This document shows positions 1 through 3,400 of a stretch of 5,984 nt of DNA, piece by piece. The DNA comes from Alphaproteobacteria bacterium. Lineage in GTDB: Bacteria; Pseudomonadota; Alphaproteobacteria; Micavibrionales; UBA2020. The notes beneath the pieces are model-generated. The model saw nothing but the letters and a program-made list of their open reading frames with translations. It was not told where the DNA came from and did no database searches. The translations under genes were made by a program, and so were the position numbers. How positions within the stretch are numbered: the stretch's first letter is position 1; each line of letters starts with the position of its first letter. The DNA lies in NCBI GenBank assembly GCA_023136145.1, contig JAGLRU010000320.1, forward strand, positions 1-5,984, in the 5' to 3' direction.

Positions 1-261
1 CCCGGCAAATATAAAACAACAGTAACAGTAACGGAAGGTAAAGTGGCGGCGGGGACATACGATGAAAGCGGCGCTGATTACAGCGATGAAACGTTGTTAC
101 TTCCCGGCGATACGCTGACATTAGAAGGCGAGATACCGGGCAAGTATAAAACTACAGTAACAGTAATGGAAGGGAAAGTAGCCGTTGGAACATACGATGA
201 AAGCGGCGCTGATTACAGTGACGCAAAAATATTGACTCCCGGCCAAACGATGATTTTTGAG
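1..261 (+). repeat. Tandem 135-bp coding repeat (two copies, second truncated by the stop)
   Basis: Copy 1 is 1-135 and copy 2 is 136-261, in exact register (period 135 bp, 45 codons). Over the first 29 codons I count 12 mismatches in 87 bases. Nine of these are synonymous and the other three fall in two codons (T to M, A to V). The tract 55-83 is identical to 190-218 (29 bases), covering T-Y-D-E-S-G-A-D-Y-S. The tails (84-135 versus 219-261) diverge but keep the L-x-P-G-x-T pattern. The array may extend upstream of the window. The excess of synonymous changes points to selection on the protein repeat rather than a very recent duplication alone. Confidence 0.9.
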
Positions 262-264
262 TAA
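1..264 (+). CDS. C-terminal end of a FecR-like repeat protein (5' partial)
   Basis: The frame is open from base 1 and stops at TAA 262-264, giving the last 87 residues of a protein that begins outside the window. A GTG at 43 could be read as a start, but the same repeat pattern runs through it, so it is internal. What is visible is two copies of a 45-residue unit of the form P-G-K-Y-K-T-T-V-T-V-x-E-G-K-V-A, then G-T-Y-D-E-S-G-A-D-Y-S-D, then an L-x-P-G-x-T turn. The order 'V-x-V-x-E-G-K-V ... L-x-P-G-Q' is the usual core of FecR domains (PF04773), here with an acidic insert between the two strands; the assignment is inferred from pattern only. FecR proteins are periplasmic or envelope proteins, classically anti-sigma regulators, but in many non-proteobacterial genomes they are stand-alone proteins of unknown role. 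The gene lies 155 bp upstream of the giant TPS exoprotein in the same direction, which suggests a shared envelope locus. It could also be another beta-rich surface protein. Confidence 0.6.
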   Translation, partial: PGKYKTTVTVTEGKVAAGTYDESGADYSDETLLLPGDTLTLEGEIPGKYKTTVTVMEGKVAVGTYDESGADYSDAKILTPGQTMIFE

Positions 265-419
265 AGGGAAACATCCATAGGTTAAGAAGGTGTTTTGGCG
301 TCAGGCTGTTAACTATAGTATAGAAAATTAAATATGGTATAGTATAAGTGTTTATGTTTTTAAAATTTGGTAATTGTAAATTGTTAAGCAAACCGTTTAG
401 AGAATTTTATGGAGTTCTT
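265..419 (+). promoter_or_regulatory. AT-rich intergenic gap with a 9-bp direct repeat
   Basis: This 155-bp stretch separates the FecR-like gene from the giant exoprotein gene. It contains TATAGTATA twice, at 314-322 and 338-346 (24 bp start to start). The first copy overlaps the 8-bp palindrome ACTATAGT (312-319). The best sigma70-like pair I can find is TTAACT (309-314) with TATGGT (333-338) at 18-bp spacing, each 4/6 to consensus, so it is weak. TATAGT (338-343) and TATAAG (343-348) are better -10 shapes but lack a good -35 at the right distance. A promoter or operator here is plausible but not established. No convincing terminator follows the upstream stop codon. Confidence 0.3.
411..414 (+). 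promoter_or_regulatory. Shine-Dalgarno GGAG deciding the start at 420
   Basis: GGAG lies 5 bases before ATG 420-422 and is the only clear ribosome binding site near the possible starts of the large gene. The in-frame alternatives ATG 354 and GTG 348 have no purine-rich Shine-Dalgarno at a sensible distance. This, together with a compact signal peptide starting at 420, is why 420 was chosen. Confidence 0.7.
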
Positions 420-476
420 ATGATACGGTTTATTTTAATAGTATTTTTATGTTTCAGCGTAACCCTTACTTATTCG
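420..476 (+). other. Sec signal peptide (residues 1-19)
   Basis: The N terminus has a short basic start (M-I-R), then an uninterrupted hydrophobic core F-I-L-I-V-F-L-C-F-S-V-T-L, then T-Y-S before L-P-E. This fits a type I signal peptide cleaved after about S19. Cys11 lies inside the hydrophobic core and is not followed by a lipobox arrangement, so a lipoprotein is unlikely. An in-frame upstream ATG at 354 would add 22 residues with several Lys/Arg, giving an extended signal region, but it lacks a ribosome binding site. Confidence 0.8.
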
Positions 477-3400
477 CTTCCTGAAATTGAAGAAGTGATT
501 TCCGGTGAAGCTAATATTCAGTATCCTGATAGTACCACGTTACAAATAGATGCCGGCGCGTTAACAATAATAAACTACAAATCCTTTAACATAAACGAAA
601 ACGAACAGGTTTTAGTAAACCTTCCTTCTACGGATAGCCAAATACTGAACAGAGTCCTCGGCACAGATCCCAGCCGTTTGCTTGGCAGTCTTTTGTGTAA
701 CGGTATATTTATACTTGTTAATGAATCCGGGATATACACCGGTTCTAACGCTGAGATAGAAGTGGCCGGATTGGTTTTTTCAACCAGAGATATAACTGAT
801 TCTAATTTTTTAGATGGCAAATATTTATTTGAAAAACTTTCCTCTGCCCGGCAGGATATGCTTCTTATAAACAACGGGGTAATAGAGATAGAAGAAGGAG
901 GGTTTGGTGTATTGATAGCCGGCGGTATAGAAAATAACGGAATGATAATAGCGCCGGCGTCAAAAGTAGTGTTAGCCGGGGGAGACGCTGTAGAGCTGGA
1001 TATATCGGGTAACGGGTTAATATCGGTAGCGATAAGAGAAGAGGCGGCCTCTCAAATATATGATTACGAAGGCAACTCAATAACCGATCAGATAAAAAAT
1101 ACCGGCAGAATAGAAGCGGATGGCGGAACAGTACTAATAAAAGCTGAGAGTTTAACGGATATATTTTCAAATGTGATAAATCTTGAAGGCCATGTAAGGG
1201 CGAACAGAATAGAGACAGTCAACGGAATAGTCCGGCTTGTGAGTGACGGAGATGTTAGGCTTGCCGGAACTATAGAATCTTCGGATATAGAAATAGGAGA
1301 CGCTGAAGAAAGTGTACCTCAAAATGTAACAGTAGAAGCAACTGCCGGCCTGACCGCTGAGAATTCAATAACAGTTTTAGCGAAAAACTCCGTAACAGTA
1401 AGAGCGAATATAACATCGAACAACGGAGACACAAGGCTCTTTGCTGATTATGACGGAGACGGGGAAGGAAGTTTCAGCCAGACAGCGGGAACAATAGAAG
1501 CGAAAGAAGATGGTAACGTTTATATAGACGGTTCGGAAGTAATGACACTGTCCGGAAAAATAGTTACAGATAGAGGATATATAAAAATAGGAGAAACGAG
1601 ATCGCCCGCAAGCATTGAAGGCAATCCATACTATGTTCATAACAGCGGTAACTTTGAGATAACAGAGAAATTAGAAGAAGGCGAAGTAAACATAATAAAA
1701 ACCGCGAGAGGCGATACATTAAGGTACAACAAAGAAACCAGCCTCACACTTGAAAGCCCATCCGGCAGGATAGAAGATTTAACCGGCACACCATTAGAAG
1801 CAGACACACTTAGCCTTATAGCATCATCTTTTCTTATAGATACGTACTCACCCGAAATAGAAATATACAAAACAACAAATGATATTTTAATAGATATTTC
1901 CGAAATAACCGGAGATGTCGTGGTAATAGAAGGAGAAGATTTTAAAATAAGTTATCTTATATCCGGCAGTGTCACGTTAAAGACAAATGGCACAATAGAC
2001 ACAAAAGAACTGGTAATATTAACCGCCTCAAAATTTAACCTTATATCAGATAGGTTTGGACAAAGCGGAAAAGCGTTAACATTTGATACAACAGATATCC
2101 ATATAACAAGATTAAATGGAGAAATAGAAATATTTGAATGTTCAGGAAACGGGACAAACATGTCGGTTAGAGGCCCGCCTGACGGCTGGGGATCTATTGC
2201 CTATCCTAAAGATGCTCACCTGACATTAGAAGCCTCAAAAGTAGTTCTAACCGGGGAAACTCCCGCGTATTTATATGGTGATATAACCTTCCATAACTTT
2301 GAGTGTACTGTTCCTGATAAACATATTTATTTTGAAGCAGGTAAAACCTATACGTTTAAAGACAGCCTTGATATAGGCCCTCATACAGCAAACTATCCTG
2401 TTTATCTCTATTCCCTGGAAGAAGGAAAAGTCTGGTATATCAACATAGATACAGATAACTATTGTATACAAAGAGCAGCGGTAAAAGATTCTTTTAATAT
2501 AAATACAGATAAACCCATCAATACCTACAGAACCATTGACAAGGGCAATAATACCGGCTGGCTCACTAACACTATTACCTGGACAGGTGCCGCAAATAGT
2601 TCCTGGGCAGAAGATACAAACTGGGATCCTTTCGGAGACCCCGATGGCGATACTGTTCAATTTACTTCGGGAAGTGCCGCCTCCCTCGTAGATTACAATG
2701 TGAGTATTACCTCGTTAACCATAAACGGATATACGGGAACTCTTACTCTTGATACGGGGAATACCCTTACCATAACAGGAAACTATTCTCAAAATACAGG
2801 AACTTTTACGGGAGGCTCGTCAAACATAATAGTCTCAGGTAATTTGACACTCTCAGGGGGAACCTTTACTTCTACATCAGCTACGCTATCCGTAGGAGGC
2901 AACTGGTCTGATACAAACGATAGCTTTGCACATAACTCAGGAACCGTTGATTTTAACGGCTCTGGAGCCCAGAGTATTACAATTGGTTTTAAGCCATTCT
3001 ATAATTTGATACACTCTGGCTCAAGCACATTGACATTATCTCCAGCCTGGAGCTACAGAAAACAAATAACCATATCAGGTTCCATGGTTTCGAATACAGA
3101 CCAGACTAACTTCCCTGTCTTAATATATCGCGCTTCAGACTCAGACCTTGCCTCAGGTGCCCAGGCAGACGGAGATGACATTGTCTTTACATTATCAAAC
3201 GGAACTAAGCTATCACATGAAATAGAAAAGTATACCTCAGCTACAGGTGAGCTCTACGTATGGGTAAAAATACCCACGCTCTCCGCGTCAAGTGACACCA
3301 CTCTTTACATGTACTATGGCAATGCTACATGTTTATCTCAAGAGGATGTAACCGGTGTATGGGATAACAACTATCTTGGCGCATGGCACTTTAACGATAA

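Noticed and set aside
43..264. GTG start for a small 73-residue protein
   Set aside because: The frame is open to base 1 and the 45-residue repeat begins upstream of the GTG, so this is an internal codon of a longer gene.
268..296. Possible hairpin AACATC (270-275) with GGTGTT (289-294) followed by a few T as a terminator
   Set aside because: The stem is only about 6-7 pairs including a G-U, the loop is long, and only four T occur, partly within the stem. It is too weak to call.
409..423. Five-codon micro-ORF ATG-GAG-TTC-TTA-TGA overlapping the start at 420
   Set aside because: It has no ribosome binding site of its own and contains the GGAG of the large gene. The ATGA overlap is most simply chance.
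2271..2660. 129-residue minus-strand ORF with a Cys/Ile-rich sequence
   Set aside because: It lies wholly antisense to the exoprotein, and the opposite strand has clear, repeated protein motifs.
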